From contig CAMPEJ010000007.1 of the NCBI GenBank assembly GCA_946800325.1, positions 806,001-870,000 on the forward strand: 64,000 bases of DNA, in the 5' to 3' direction. The DNA is from Luzula sylvatica. Taxonomy: Eukaryota > Streptophyta > Magnoliopsida > Poales > Juncaceae. Under the pieces are notes generated by a model that made no database searches, was not told the origin of the DNA, and worked only from the letters and a program-made list of their open reading frames with translations. Below, one piece after another: positions 11,370 to 25,133 of the stretch. The translations under genes and the position numbers were made by a program. Each line of letters begins with the position of its first letter. Positions within the stretch are counted from its first letter, which is position 1.

Positions 11370-14345
11370 CAAACACTAAGAAAGTTTGTTTTTCGATTCA
11401 AAACAATCTGTTTATGCTTTGGGGAGTACAAATAACGTATTTTGAGATCATTGGAATCGTATCTTTTACTACAAAACATTTCACCAAAATTTACAAACGC
11501 TGAGAAAGTTTGTTTTTCGATTCAAAACAATCTGTTTATGCTTTGGGGAGTTCAAATAACGTATTTTGAGATCATTGGAATCGTATCTTTTACCACATAA
11601 CATTTCACCAAAATTTACAAACACTGAGAAAGTTTGATTTTCGATTCAAAACAATCTGTTTATGCTTTGGGGAGTTGAAATAACGTATTTTGAGATCATT
11701 CGAATCGTATCTTTTACCACATAACATTTCACTAAAATTTACAAACACTAAGAAAGTTTGTTTTTCGATTCAAAACAATCTGTTTATGCTTTGGGGAGTT
11801 CAAATAACGTATTTTGAGATCATTGGAATCGTATCTTTTACTACATAACATTTCACCAAAATTTACAAACACTAAGAAAGTTTGTTTTTCGATTCAAAAC
11901 AATCTGTTTATGCTTTGGGGAGTTCAAATAACTTATTTTGAGATCATTTGAATCGTATCTTTTACCACATAACATTTCACCAAACTTTACAAACACTAAT
12001 AACGTTTGTTTTTCGATTCAAAACAATCTGTTTATGCTTTGGGGAGTTCAAATAACTTATTTTGAGATCATTTGAATCGTATCTTTTACCACATAACATT
12101 TCACCAAACTTTACAAACACTAAGAAAGTTTGTTTTTCGATTCAAAACAATCTGTTTATGCTTTGGGGAGTTCAAATAACGTATTTTGAGATCATTTGAA
12201 TCGTATCTTTTACCACATAACATTTCACCAAAATTTACAAACACTAAGAAAGTTTAATTTTCGATTCAAAACAATCTGTTTATGCTTTGGGGAGTTCAAA
12301 TAACGTATTTTGAGATCATTCGAATCGTATCTTTTACCACATAACATTTCACCAAAATTTACAAACACTAAGAAAGTTTGTTTTTCGATTCAAAACAATT
12401 TGTTTATGCTTTGGGGAGTTCAAATAACATATTTGTAGATCATTCGAATCGTATCTTTTACCACATAACATTTCACCAAAATTTACAAACACTAAGAAAG
12501 TTTGTTTTTCGATTCAAAACAATCTGTTTGTGCTTTGGGGAGTTCAAATAACGTATTTTGAGATCATTTGAATCGTATCTTTTACTACATAACATTTCAC
12601 CAAAATTTACAAACACTAAGAAAGTTTGTTTTTCGATTCAAAACAATCTGTTTATGCTTTGGGGAGTTCAAATAACGTATTTTGAGATCATTTGAATCGT
12701 ATCTTTTACCACATAACATTTCACCAAAATTTATAAACACTAAGAAAGTTTGTTTTTCGATTCAAAACAATCTGTTTATGCTTTGGGGAGTTCAAATAAC
12801 GTATTTTGAGATCATTGGAATCGTATCTTTTACCACATAACATTTCACAAAAATTTACAAACACTAAGAAAGTTTGTTTTTCGATTCAAAACAATCTGTT
12901 TATGCTTTGGGGAGTTCAAATAACGTATTTTGAGATCATTTGAATCGTATCTTTTACCACATAACATTTTACCAAAATTTACAAACACTAAGAAAGTTTG
13001 TTTTTCGATTCAAAACAATTTGTTTATGCTTTGGCGAGTTCAAATAACGTATTTTGAGATCATTGGAATCGTAACTTTTACCACATAACATTTCACAAAA
13101 ATTTAGAAACACTAAGAAAGTCTAATTTTCGATTCAAAACAATCTGTTTATGCTTTGGGGAGTTCAAATAACGTATTTTGAGATCATTCGAATCGTATCT
13201 TTTACCACATAACATTTCACCAAAATTTACAAACACTAAGAAAGTTTGTTTTTCGATTCAAAACAATATGTTTATGCTTTGAGGAGTTCAAATAACGTAT
13301 TTTGAGATCATTGGAATCGTATCTTTTACTACAAAACATTTCACCAAAATTTACAAACACTAAGAAAGTTTGTTTTTCGATTCAAAACAATCTGTTTATG
13401 CTTTGGGGAGTTCAAATAACTTATTTTGAGATCATTTGAATCGTATCTTTTACCACATAACATTTCACCAAACTTTACAAACACTAAGAAATTTTGTTTT
13501 TCGATTCAAAACAATCTGTTTATGCTTTGGCGAGTTCAAATAACGTATTTTGAGATCATTTGAATCGTATCTTTTACCACATAACATTTCACCAAAATTT
13601 ACAAACACTAAGAAAGTTTATTTTCCAATTCAAAACAATCTGTTTATGCTTTGGGGAGTTCAAATAACGTATTTTGAGATCATTTGAATCGTATCTTTTA
13701 CTACATAACATTTCACCAAAATTTACAAACACTAAGAAAGTTTCTTTTTCGATTCAAAACAATCTGTTTATGCTTTGGGGAGTTCAAATAACTTATTTTG
13801 AGATCATTTGAATCGTATCTTTTACCACATAACATTTCACCAAACTTTACAAACACTAAGAAATTTTGTTTTTCGATTCAAAACAATCTGTTTATGCTTT
13901 GGCGAGTTCAAATAACGTATTTTGAGATCATTTGAATCGTATCTTTTACCACATAACATTTCACCAAAATTTACAAACACTTAGAAAGTTTATTTTTCGA
14001 TTCAAAACAATCTGTTTATGCTTTGGGGAGTTCAAATAACGTATTTTGAGATCATTTGAATCGTATCTTTTACAACATAACATTTCACCAAAATTTACAA
14101 ACACTAAAAAAGTTTGTTTTTCGATTCAAAACAATTTGTTTATGCTTTGGCCAGTTCAAATAACGTATTTTGAGATCATTTGAATCGTATCTTTTACCAC
14201 ATAACATTTCACCAAAATTTACAAACACTTAGAAAGTTTATTTTTCGATTCAAAACAATCTGTTTATGCTTTGGGGAGTTCAAATAACGTATTTTGAGAT
14301 CATTCGAATCGTATCTTTTACCACATAACATTTCACCAAAATTTA
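11370..14345. repeat. 24-mer higher-order unit, copy 2 (2976 bp)
   Basis: All 24 units match the class of their partner 2976 bp upstream, including the rare 'gttgaaataac', 'gtaacttttacc', 'aagtctaatt' and 'ggccagttc' variants. Private changes include 'aataacgtttg' near 12000, 'tttataaac' near 12731, 'caatatg' with 'tgaggag' in the unit at 13230, and 'ttccaattc' in the unit at 13602. The copies are therefore clearly related but not freshly duplicated. Confidence 0.9.
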
Positions 14346-15709
14346 CAAACACTAAGAAAGTTTGTTTTTCGATTCAAAACAATCTGTTTATGCTTTGGGG
14401 AGTACAAATAACGTATTTTGAGATCATTGGAATCGTATCTTTTACTACAAAACATTTCACCAAAATTTACAAACGCTGAGAAAGTTTGTTTTTCGATTCA
14501 AAACAATCTGTTTATGCTTTGGGGAGTTCAAATAACGTATTTTGAGATCATTGGAATCGTATCTTTTACCACATAACATTTCACCAAAATTTACAAACAC
14601 TGAGAAAGTTTGATTTTCGATTCAAAACAATCTGTTTATGCTTTGGGGAGTTCAAATAACGTATTTTGAGATCATTCGAATCGTATCTTTTACCACATAA
14701 CATTTCACCAAAATATACAAACACTAAGAAAGTTTGTTTTTCGATTCAAAACAATCTGTTTATGCTTTGGGGAGTTCAAATAACGTATTTTGAGATCATT
14801 GGAATCGTATCTTTTACTACATAACATTTCACCAAAATTTACAAACACTAAGAAAGTTTGTTTTTCGATTCAAAACAATCTGTTTATGCTTTGGGGAGTT
14901 CAAATAACTTATTTTGAGATCATTTGAATCGTATCTTGTACCACATAACATTTCACCAAAATTTACAAACACTAAGAAAGTTTGTTTTTCGATTCAAAAC
15001 AATCTGTTTATGCTTTGGGGAGTACAAATAACGTATTTTGAGATCATTGGAATCGTATCTTTTACTACAAAACATTTCACCAAAATTTACAAACGCTGAG
15101 AAAGTTTGTTTTTCGATTCAAAACAATCTGTTTATGCTTTGGGGAGTTCAAATAACGTATTTTGAGATCATTGGAATCGTATCTTTTACCACATAACATT
15201 TCACCAAAATTTACAAACACTGAGAAAGTTTGATTTTCGATTCAAAACAATCTGTTTATGCTTTGGGGAGTTCAAATAACGTATTTTGAGATCATTCGAA
15301 TCGTATCTTTTACCACATAACATTTCACCAAAATTTACAAACACTAAGAAAGTTTGTTTTTCGATTCAAAACAATCTGTTTATGCTTTGGGGAGTTCAAA
15401 TAACGTATTTTGAGATCATTGGAATCGTATCTTTTACTACATAACATTTCACCAAAATTTACAAACACTAAGAAAGTTTGTTTTTCGATTCAAAACAATC
15501 TGTTTATGCTTTGGGGAGTTCAAATAACTTATTTTGAGATCATTTGAATCGTATCTTTTACCACATAACATTTCACCAAACTTTACAAACACTAAGAAAG
15601 TTTGTTTTTCGATTCAAAACAATCTGTTTATGCTTTGGGGAGTTCAAATAACTTATTTTGAGATCATTTGAATCGTATCTTTTACCACATAACATTTCAC
15701 CAAACTTTA
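13478..15709. repeat. 18-mer tandem segment, copy 1 (2232 bp)
   Basis: Eighteen monomers that repeat in order at 15710-17941. Shared rare markers are 'ttccaattc' (13602), 'tacaacat' (13974), 'ggccagttc' (14098) and a unit with 'tatcttgtacc' (14842). The segment overlaps the end of the second 24-mer and includes the internal 5-mer duplication at 14346-15585, so it formed after both. Confidence 0.9.
14346..15585. repeat. Tandem 5-mer pair (2 x 620 bp)
   Basis: The series 'gagtacaaat' unit, 'caaacgctgag' unit, 'gattttcg' unit, plain G84 unit, 'aacttatt' unit occurs at 14346-14965 and again at 14966-15585. The fifth unit of the first copy (14842) is a hybrid: it begins as an 'aacttatt' monomer and ends with 'cttgtacc' and 'caaaattta' in place of the usual 'caaacttta'. 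That places the exchange point inside this monomer. The pair recurs at 16578-17817 in the second 18-mer. Confidence 0.87.
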
Positions 15710-17941
15710 CAAACACTAAGAAATTTTGTTTTTCGATTCAAAACAATCTGTTTATGCTTTGGCGAGTTCAAATAACGTATTTTGAGATCATTTGAATCGT
15801 ATCTTTTACCACATAACATTTCACCAAAATTTACAAACACTAAGAAAGTTTATTTTCCAATTCAAAACAATCTGTTTATGCTTTGGGGAGTTCAAATAAC
15901 GTATTTTGAGATCATTTGAATCGTATCTTTTACTACATAACATTTCACCAAAATTTACAAACACTAAGAAAGTTTCTTTTTCGATTCAAAACAATCTGTT
16001 TATGCTTTGGGGAGTTCAAATAACTTATTTTGAGATCATTTGAATCGTATCTTTTACCACATAACATTTCACCAAACTTTACAAACACTAAGAAATTTTG
16101 TTTTTCGATTCAAAACAATCTGTTTATGCTTTGGCGAGTTCAAATAACGTATTTTGAGATCATTTGAATCGTATCTTTTACCACATAACATTTCACCAAA
16201 ATTTACAAACACTTAGAAAGTTTATTTTTCGATTCAAAACAATCTGTTTATGCTTTGGGGAGTTCAAATAACGTATTTTGAGATCATTTGAATCGTATCT
16301 TTTACAACATAACATTTCACCAAAATTTACAAACACTAAAAAAGTTTGTTTTTCGATTCAAAACAATTTGTTTATGCTTTGGCCAGTTCAAATAACGTAT
16401 TTTGAGATCATTTGAATCGTATCTTTTGCCACATAACATTTCACCAAAATTTACAAACACTTAGAAAGTTTATTTTTCGATTCAAAACAATCTGTTTATG
16501 CTTTGGGGAGTTCAAATAACGTATTTTGAGATCATTCGAATCGTATCTTTTACCACATAACATTTCACCAAAATTTACAAACACTAAGAAAGTTTGTTTT
16601 TCGATTCAAAACAATCTGTTTATGCTTTGGGGAGTACAAATAACGTATTTTGAGATCATTGGAATCGTATCTTTTACTACAAAACATTTCACCAAAATTT
16701 ACAAACGCTGAGAAAGTTTGTTTTTCGATTCAAAACAATCTGTTTATGCTTTGGGGAGTTCAAATAACGTATTTTGAGATCATTGGAATCGTATCTTTTA
16801 CCACATAACATTTCACCAAAATTTACAAACACTGAGAAAGTTTGATTTTCGATTCAAAACAATCTGTTTATGCTTTGGGGAGTTCAAATAACGTATTTTG
16901 AGATCATTCGAATCGTATCTTTTACCACATAACATTTCACCAAAATTTACAAACACTAAGAAAGTTTGTTTTTCGATTCAAAACAATCTGTTTATGCTTT
17001 GGGGAGTTCAAATAACGTATTTTGAGATCATTGGAATCGTATCTTTTACTACATAACATTTCACCAAAATTTACAAACACTAAGAAAGTTTGTTTTTCGA
17101 TTCAAAACAATCTGTTTATGCTTTGGGGAGTTCAAATAACTTATTTTGAGATCATTTGAATCGTATCTTGTACCACATAACATTTCACCAAAATTTACAA
17201 ACACTAAGAAAGTTTGTTTTTCGATTCAAAACAATCTGTTTATGCTTTGGGGAGTACAAATAACGTATTTTGAGATCATTGGAATCGTATCTTTTACTAC
17301 AAAACATTTCACCAAAATTTACAAACGCTGAGAAAGTTTGTTTTTCGATTCAAAACAATCTGTTTATGCTTTGGGGAGTTCAAATAACGTATTTTGAGAT
17401 CATTGGAATCGTATCTTTTACCACATAACATTTCACCAAAATTTACAAACACTGAGAAAGTTTGATTTTCGATTCAAAACAATCTGTTTATGCTTTGGGG
17501 AGTTCAAATAACGTATTTTGAGATCATTCGAATCGTATCTTTTACCACATAACATTTCACCAAAATTTACAAACACTAAGAAAGTTTGTTTTTCGATTCA
17601 AAACAATCTGTTTATGCTTTGGGGAGTTCAAATAACGTATTTTGAGATCATTGGAATCGTATCTTTTACTACATAACATTTCACCAAAATTTACAAACAC
17701 TAAGAAAGTTTGTTTTTCGATTCAAAACAATCTGTTTATGCTTTGGGGAGTTCAAATAACTTATTTTGAGATCATTTGAATCGTATCTTTTACCACATAA
17801 CATTTCACCAAACTTTACAAACACTAAGAAAGTTTGTTTTTCGATTCAAAACAATCTGTTTATGCTTTGGGGAGTTCAAATAACTTATTTTGAGATCATT
17901 TGAATCGTATCTTTTACCACATAACATTTCACCAAACTTTA
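15710..17941. repeat. 18-mer tandem segment, copy 2 (2232 bp)
   Basis: Matches 13478-15709 unit by unit at +2232, with few differences: 'tttgccac' near 16426 where the partner has 'tttaccac', and 'aaaatttac' where the partner has 'aaaatatac' (14594 unit). At 17942 the order switches back to the 24-mer series, as at 12114. Confidence 0.9.
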
Positions 17942-20900
17942 CAAACACTAAGAAAGTTTGTTTTTCGATTCAAAACAATCTGTTTATGCTTTGGGGAGTT
18001 CAAATAACGTATTTTGAGATCATTTGAATCGTATCTTTTACCACATAACATTTCACCAAAATTTACAAACACTAAGAAAGTTTAATTTTCGATTCAAAAC
18101 AATCTGTTTATGCTTTGGGGAGTTCAAATAACGTATTTTGAGATCATTCGAATCGTATCTTTTACCACATAACATTTCACCAAAATTTACAAACACTAAG
18201 AAAGTTTGTTTTTCGATTCAAAACAATTTGTTTATGCTTTGGGGAGTTCAAATAACATATTTGTAGATCATTCGAATCGTATCTTTTACCACATAACATT
18301 TCACCAAAATTTACAAACACTAAGAAAGTTTGTTTTTCGATTCAAAACAATCTGTTTGTGCTTTGGGGAGTTCAAATAACGTATTTTGAGATCATTTGAA
18401 TCGTATCTTTTACTACATAACATTTCACCAAAATTTACAAACACTAAGAAAGTTTGTTTTTCGATTCAAAACAATCTGTTTATGCTTTGGGGAGTTCAAA
18501 TAACGTATTTTGAGATCATTTGAATCGTATCTTTTACCACATAACATTTCACCAAAATTTACAAACACTAAGAAAGTTTGTTTTTCGATTCAAAACAATA
18601 TGTTTATGCTTTGGGGAGTTCAAATAACGTATTTTGAGATCATTGGAATCGTATCTTTTACCACATAACATTTCACAAAAATTTACAAACACTAAGAAAG
18701 TTTGTTTTTCGATTCAAAACAATCTGTTTATGCTTTGGGGAGTTCAAATAACGTATTTTGAGATCATTTGAATCGTATCTTTTGCCACATAACATTTTAC
18801 CAAAATTTACAAACACTAAGAAAGTTTGTTTTTCGATTCAAAACAATTTGTTTATGCTTTGGCGAGTTCAAATAACGTATTTTGAGATCATTTGAATCGT
18901 ATCTTTTACCACATAACATTTCACAAAAATTTAGAAACACTAAGAAAGTTTAATTTTCGATTCAAAACAATCTGTTTATGCTTTGGGGAGTTCAAATAAC
19001 GTATTTTGAGATCATTTGAATCGTATCTTTTACCACATAACATTTCACCAAAATTTACAAACACTGAGAAAGTTTGTTTTTCGATTCAAAACAATCTGTT
19101 TATGCTTTGGGGAGTTCAAATAACGTATTTTGAGATCATTGGAATCATATCTTTTACCACATAACATTTCACAAAAATTTACAAACACTAAGAAAGTTTG
19201 TTTTTCGATTCAAAACAATCTGTTTATTGCTTTGGGGAGTTCAAATAATGTATTTTGAGATCATTTGAATCGTATCTTTTACCACATAACATTTTACCAA
19301 AATTTACAAACACTAAGAAAGTTTGTTTTTCGATTCAAAACAATTTGTTTATGCTTTGGCGAGTTCAAATAACGTATTTTGAGATCATTTGAATCGTATC
19401 TTTTACCACATAACATTTCACAAAAATTTAGAAACACTAAGAAAGTTTAATTTTCGATTCAAAACAATCTGTTTATGCTTTGGGGAGTTCAAATAACGTA
19501 TTTTGAGATCATTCGAATCGTATCTTTTACCACATAACATTTCACCAAAATTTACAAACACTAAGAAAGTTTGTTTTTCGATTCAAAACAATCTGTTTAT
19601 GCTTTGGGGAGTACAAATAACGTATTTTGAGATCATTGGAATCGTATCTTTTACTACAAAACATTTCACCAAAATTTACAAACGCTGAGAAAGTTTGTTT
19701 TTTGATTCAAAACAATCTGTTTATGCTTTGGGGAGTTCAAATAACGTATTTTGAGATCATTTCAATCGTATCTTTTACCACATAACATTTCACCAAAATT
19801 TACAAACACTGAGAAAGTTTGATTTTCGATTCAAAACAATCTGTATATGCTTTGGGGAGTTCAAATAACGTATTTTGAGATCATTCGAATCGTATCTTTT
19901 ACCACATAACATTTCACCAAAATTTACAAACACTAAGAAAGTTTGTTTTTCGATTCAAAACAATCTGTTTATGCTTTGGGGAGTTCAAATAACGTATTTT
20001 GAGATCATTGGAATCGTATCTTTTACTACATAACATTTCACCAAAATTTACAAACACTAAGAAAGTTTGTTTTTCGATTCAAAACAATCTGTTTATGCTT
20101 TGGGGAGTTCAAATAACTTATTTTGAGATCATTTGAATCGTATCTTTTACCACATAACATTTCACCAAACTTTACAAACACTAAGAAAGTTTGTTTTTCG
20201 ATTCAAAACAATCTGTTTATGCTTTGGGGAGTTCAAATAACTTATTTTGAGATCATTTGAATCGTATCTTTTACCACATAACATTTCACCAAACTTTACA
20301 AACACTAAGAAAGTTTGTTTTTCGATTCAAAACAATCTGTTTATGCTTTGGGGAGTTCAAATAACGTATTTTGAGATCATTTGAATCGTATCTTTTACCA
20401 CATAACATTTCACCAAAATTTACAAACACTAAGAAAGTTTAATTTTCGATTCAAAACAATCTGTTTATGCTTTGGGGAGTTCAAATAACGTATTTTGAGA
20501 TCATTCGAATCGTATCTTTTACCACATAACATTTCACCAAAATTTACAAACACTAAGAAAGTTTGTTTTTCGATTCAAAACAATTTGTTTATGCTTTGGG
20601 GAGTTCAAATAACATATTTGTAGATCATTCGAATCGTATCTTTTACCACATAACATTTCACCAAAATTTACAAACACTAAGAAAGTTTGTTTTTCGATTC
20701 AAAACAATCTGTTTGTGCTTTGGGGAGTTCAAATAACGTATTTTGAGATCATTTGAATCGTATCTTTTACTACATAACATTTCACCAAAATTTACAAACA
20801 CTAAGAATGTTTGTTTTTCGATTCAAAACAATCTGTTTATGCTTTTGGGAGTTCAAATAACGTATTTTGAGATCATTTGAATCGTATCTTTTACCACATA

Positions 20901-22778
20901 ACATTTCACCAAAATTTACAAACACTAAGAAAGTTTGTTTTTCGATTCAAAACAATCTGTTTATGCTTTGGGGAGTTCAAATAACGTATTTTGAGATCAC
21001 TGGAATCGTATCTTTTACCACATAACATTTCACAAAAATTTACAAACACTAAGAAAGTTTGTTTTTCGATTCAAAACAATCTGTTTATGCTTTGGGGAGT
21101 TCAAATAACGTATTTTGAGATCATTGGAATCGTATCTTTTACTACAAAACATTTCACCAAAATTTACAAACACTAAGAAAGTTTGTTTTTCGATTCAAAA
21201 CAATCTGTTTATGCTTTGGGGAGTTCAAATAACTTATTTTGAGATCATTTGAATCGTATCTTTTACCACATAACATTTCACCAAACTTTACAAACACTAA
21301 GATTTTTTGTTTTTCGATTCAAAACAATCTGTTTATGCTTTGGCGAGTTCAAATAACGTATTTTGAGATCATTTGAATCGTATATTTTACCACATAACAT
21401 TTCACCAAAATTTACAAACACTAAGAAAGTTTATTTTCCGATTCAAAACAATCTGTTTATGCTTTGGGGAGTTCAAATAACGTATTTTGAGATCATTTGA
21501 ATCGTATCTTTTACTACATAACATTTCACCAAAATTTACAAACACTAAGAAAGTTTGTTTTTCGATTCAAAACAATCTGTTTATGCTTTGGGGAGTTCAA
21601 ATAACTTATTTTGAGATCATTTGAATCGTATCTTTTACCACATAACATTTCACCAAACTTTACAAACACTAAGAAATTTTGTTTTTCGATTCAAAACAAT
21701 CTGTTTATGCTTTGGCGAGTTCAAATAACGTATTTTGAGATCATTTGAATCGTATCTTTTACCACATAACATTTCACCAAAATTTACAAACACTTAGAAA
21801 GTTTATTTTTCGATTCAAAACAATCTGTTTATGCTTTGGGGAGTTCAAATAACGTATTTTGAGATCATTTGAATCGTATCTTTTACTACATAACATTTCA
21901 CCAAAATTTACAAACACTAAAAAAGTTTGTTTTTCGATTCAAAACAATTTGTTTATGCTTTGGCCAGTTCAAATAACGTATTTTGAGATCATTTGAATCG
22001 TATCTTTTACCACATAACATTTCACAAAAATTTAGAAACACTAAGAAAGTTTAATTTTCGATTCAAAACAATCTGTTTATGCTTTGGGGAGTTCAAATAA
22101 CGTATTTTGAGATCATTGGAATCGTATCTTTTACCACATAACATTTCACAAAAATTTACAAACACTAAGAAAGTTTGTTTTTCGATTCAAAACAATCTGT
22201 TTATGCTTTGGGGAGTTCAAATAACGTATTTTGAGATCATTTGAATCGTATCTTTTACTACATAACATTTCACCAAAATTTACAAACACTAAGAAAGTTT
22301 GTTTTTCGATTCAAAACAATCTGTTTATGCTTTGGGGAGTTCAAATAACTTATTTTGAGATCATTTGAATCGTATCTTTTACCACATAACATTTCACCAA
22401 ACTTTACAAACACTAAGAAATTTTGTTTTTCGAATCAAAACAATATGTTTATGCTTTGGCGAGTTCAAATAACGTATTTTGAGATCATTTGAATCGTATC
22501 TTTTACCACATAACATTTCACCAAAATTTACAAACACTAAGAAAGTTTATTTTTCGATTCAAAACAATCTGTTTATGCTTTGGGGAGTTCAAATAACGTA
22601 TTTTGAGATCATTTGAATCGTATCTTTTACTACATAACATTTCACCAAAATTTACAAACACTAAGAAAGTTTGTTTTTCGATTCAAAACAATTTGTTTAT
22701 GCTTTGGGGAGTTCAAATAACATATTTGTAGATCATTCGAATCGTATCTTTTACCACAAAACATTTCACCAAAATTTA
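17942..22778. repeat. 24-mer-derived block, rearranged
   Basis: In-register monomers of the same classes as 8394-14345 in partly rearranged order. The stretch 17942-18933 follows the 24-mer series, 19058-20794 repeats the series seen at 7897-9633, and 21043-22034 follows 10254-11245. The last units (22035-22778) mix 'tttaattttcg', 'aacttatt', 'aattttg' and 'aacatatttgtag' types. No non-satellite DNA is present. Confidence 0.8.
19182..19306. repeat. 125-bp monomer with an extra T (second copy)
   Basis: Same 'gtttattgctttgg' insertion as at 8021. The flanking units also correspond: a G84 unit ending 'cacaaaaattta' before it and a 'ggcgagttc' unit after it. It additionally carries 'aataatg'. 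This supports block copying and not recurrent mutation. Confidence 0.92.
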
Positions 22779-23274
22779 CAAACACTAAGAAAGTTTGTTT
22801 TTCGATTCAAAACAATCTGTTTATGCTTTGGGGAGTTCAAATAACGTATTTTGAAATCATTTGAATCGTATCTTTTACTACATAACATTTGACCAAAATT
22901 TACAAACACAAAGAAAGTTTGTTTTTCGATTCAAAACAATCTGTTTATGCTTTGGGGAGTTCAAATAACGTATTTTGAGATCATTTGATTCGTATCTTTT
23001 ACCACATAACATTTCACCAAAATTTACAAACACTAAGAAAGTTTGGTTTTCGATTCAAAACAATCTATTAATGCTTTGGGGAGTTCAAATAACGTATTTT
23101 GAGATCATTTGAATCGTATATTTTACCACATAACATTTTACCAAAATTTACAAACACTGAGAAAGTTTGTTTTTCGATTCAAAACAATCTGTTTATGCTT
23201 TGGGGAGTTCAAATAACGTATTTTGAGATCATTGGAATCGTATCTTTTACCACATAACATTTCACAAAAATTTA

Positions 23275-23399
23275 CAAACACTAAGAAAGTTTGTTTTTCG
23301 ATTCAAAACAATCTGTTTATTGCTTTGGGGAGTTCAAATAACGTATTTTGAGATCATTCGAATCGTATCTTTTACCACATAACATTTCACCAAAATTTA
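23275..23399. repeat. 125-bp monomer with an extra T (third copy)
   Basis: Carries the same insertion, again preceded by a G84 unit ending 'cacaaaaattta', but it has C84 and is followed by a 'caaacactgag' unit. The upstream side is therefore shared with the other two copies and the downstream side is not. This marks an exchange point within or just after this monomer. Confidence 0.9.
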
Positions 23400-23895
23400 C
23401 AAACACTGAGAAAGTTTGATTTTCGATTCAAAACAATCTGTTTATGCTTTGGGGAGTTCAAATAACGTATTTTGAGATCATTTGAATCGTATCTTTTACC
23501 ACATAACATTTCACCAAAATTTACAAACGCTGAGAATGTTTGTTTTTCGATTCAAAACAATCTGTTTATGCTTTGGGGTGTTCAAATAACGTATTTTGAG
23601 ATCATTTGAATCGTATCTTTTACTACATAACATTTCACCAAAATTTACAAACGCTGAGAAAGTTTGTTTTTCGATTCAAAACAATCTGTTTATGCTTTGG
23701 GGAGTTCAAATAACGTATTTTGAGATCATTTGAATCGTATCTTTTACCACATAACATTTCACCAAAATTTACAAACACTGAGAAAGTTTGATTTTCGATT
23801 CAAAACAATCTGTTTATGCTTTGGGGAGTTCAAATAACGTATTTTGAGATCATTTGATTCGTATCTTTTACCACATAACATTTCACCAAAATTTA

Positions 23896-24017
23896 CACAC
23901 TAAGAAAGTTTAGTTTTCGATTCAAAACAATCTATTTATGCTTTGGGGAGTTCAAATAACGTATTTTGAGATCATTTGAATCGTATCTTTTACCACATAA
24001 CATTTTACCAAAATTTA
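23896..24017. repeat. 122-bp monomer, two bases lost at its start
   Basis: The unit starts 'tttacacactaag' where the norm is 'tttacaaacactaag', so it is 122 bp. It removes two bases of the hairpin arm at unit positions 1-5. This is the only two-base deletion that I found. Confidence 0.92.
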
Positions 24018-25133
24018 CAAACACTAAGAAAGTTTGTTTTTCGATTCAAAACAATTTGTTTATGCTTTGGGGAGTTCAAATAACGTATCTTGAGATCATT
24101 CGAATCGTATCTTTTACCACGTAACATTTCACCAAAATTTACAAACGCTAAGAAAGTTTGTTTTTCGATTCAAAACAATCTGTTTATGCTATGGGGAGTT
24201 CAAATAACGTATTTTGAGATCATTTGAATCGTATCTTTTACTACATAACATTTCACCAAAATTTACAAACGCTGAGAAAGTTTGTTTTTCGATTCAAAAC
24301 AATCTGTTTATGCTTTGGGGAGTTCAAATAACGTATTTTGAGATCATTTGAATCGTATCTTTTACCACATAACATTTCACCAAAATTTACAAACACTGAG
24401 AAAGTTTGATTTTCGATTCAAAACAATCTGTTTATGCTTTGGGGAGTTCAAATAACGTATTTTGAGATCATTTGAATCGTATCTTTTACCACATAACATT
24501 TCACCAAACTTTACAAACACTAAGAAAGTTTGTTTTTTGATTCAAAACAATCTGTTTATGCTTTGGGGAGTTCAAATAACGTATTTTGAGATCATTTGAA
24601 TCGTATCTTTTACCACATAACATTTCACCAAAATTTAAAAACACTAAGAAAGTTTAATTTTCGATTCAAAACAATCTGTTTATGCTTTGGGGAGTTCAAA
24701 TAACGTATTTTGAGATCATTGGAATCGTATCTTTTACCACATAACATTTCACCAAAATTTACAAACACTAAGAAAGTTTGTTTTTCGATTCAAAACAATT
24801 TGTTTATGCTTTGGGGAGTTCAAATAACATATTTGTAGATCATTCGAATCGTATCTTTTACCACATAACATTTCACCAAAATTTACAAACACTAAGAAAG
24901 TTTGTTTTTCGATTCAAAACAATCTGTTTGTGCTTTGGGGAGTTCAAATAACGTATTTTGAGATCATTTGAATCGTATCTTTTACTACATAACATTTCAC
25001 CAAAATTTACAAACACTAAGAAAGTTTGTTTTTCGATTCAAAACAATCTGTTTATGCTTTGGGGAGTTTAAATAACGTATTTTGAGATCATTGGAATCGT
25101 ATCTTTTACCACATAACATTTCACCAAAATTTA
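24018..25133. repeat. Tandem 9-mer, copy 1 (1116 bp)
   Basis: Nine units in this order: 'accacgtaac' unit, 'caaacgcta' unit, 'caaacgctgag' unit, 'gattttcg' unit ending 'caaacttta', plain unit, 'tttaattttcg' unit, 'aacatatttgtag' unit, 'gtttgtgc' unit, then a G84 unit. The first eight types repeat from 25134. Confidence 0.83.

Larger units (their letters stand above)
22779..24017. repeat. Mixed block of ten monomers
   Basis: Units with scattered private changes: 'catttgacc' and 'ttgaaatc' (22779 unit), 'cacaaag' (22903), 'ctattaatg' (23027), 'gaatgtttg' with 'ggggtgttc' (23524), and a two-base deletion (23896). I see no clean higher-order period. It is satellite throughout. Confidence 0.8.
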
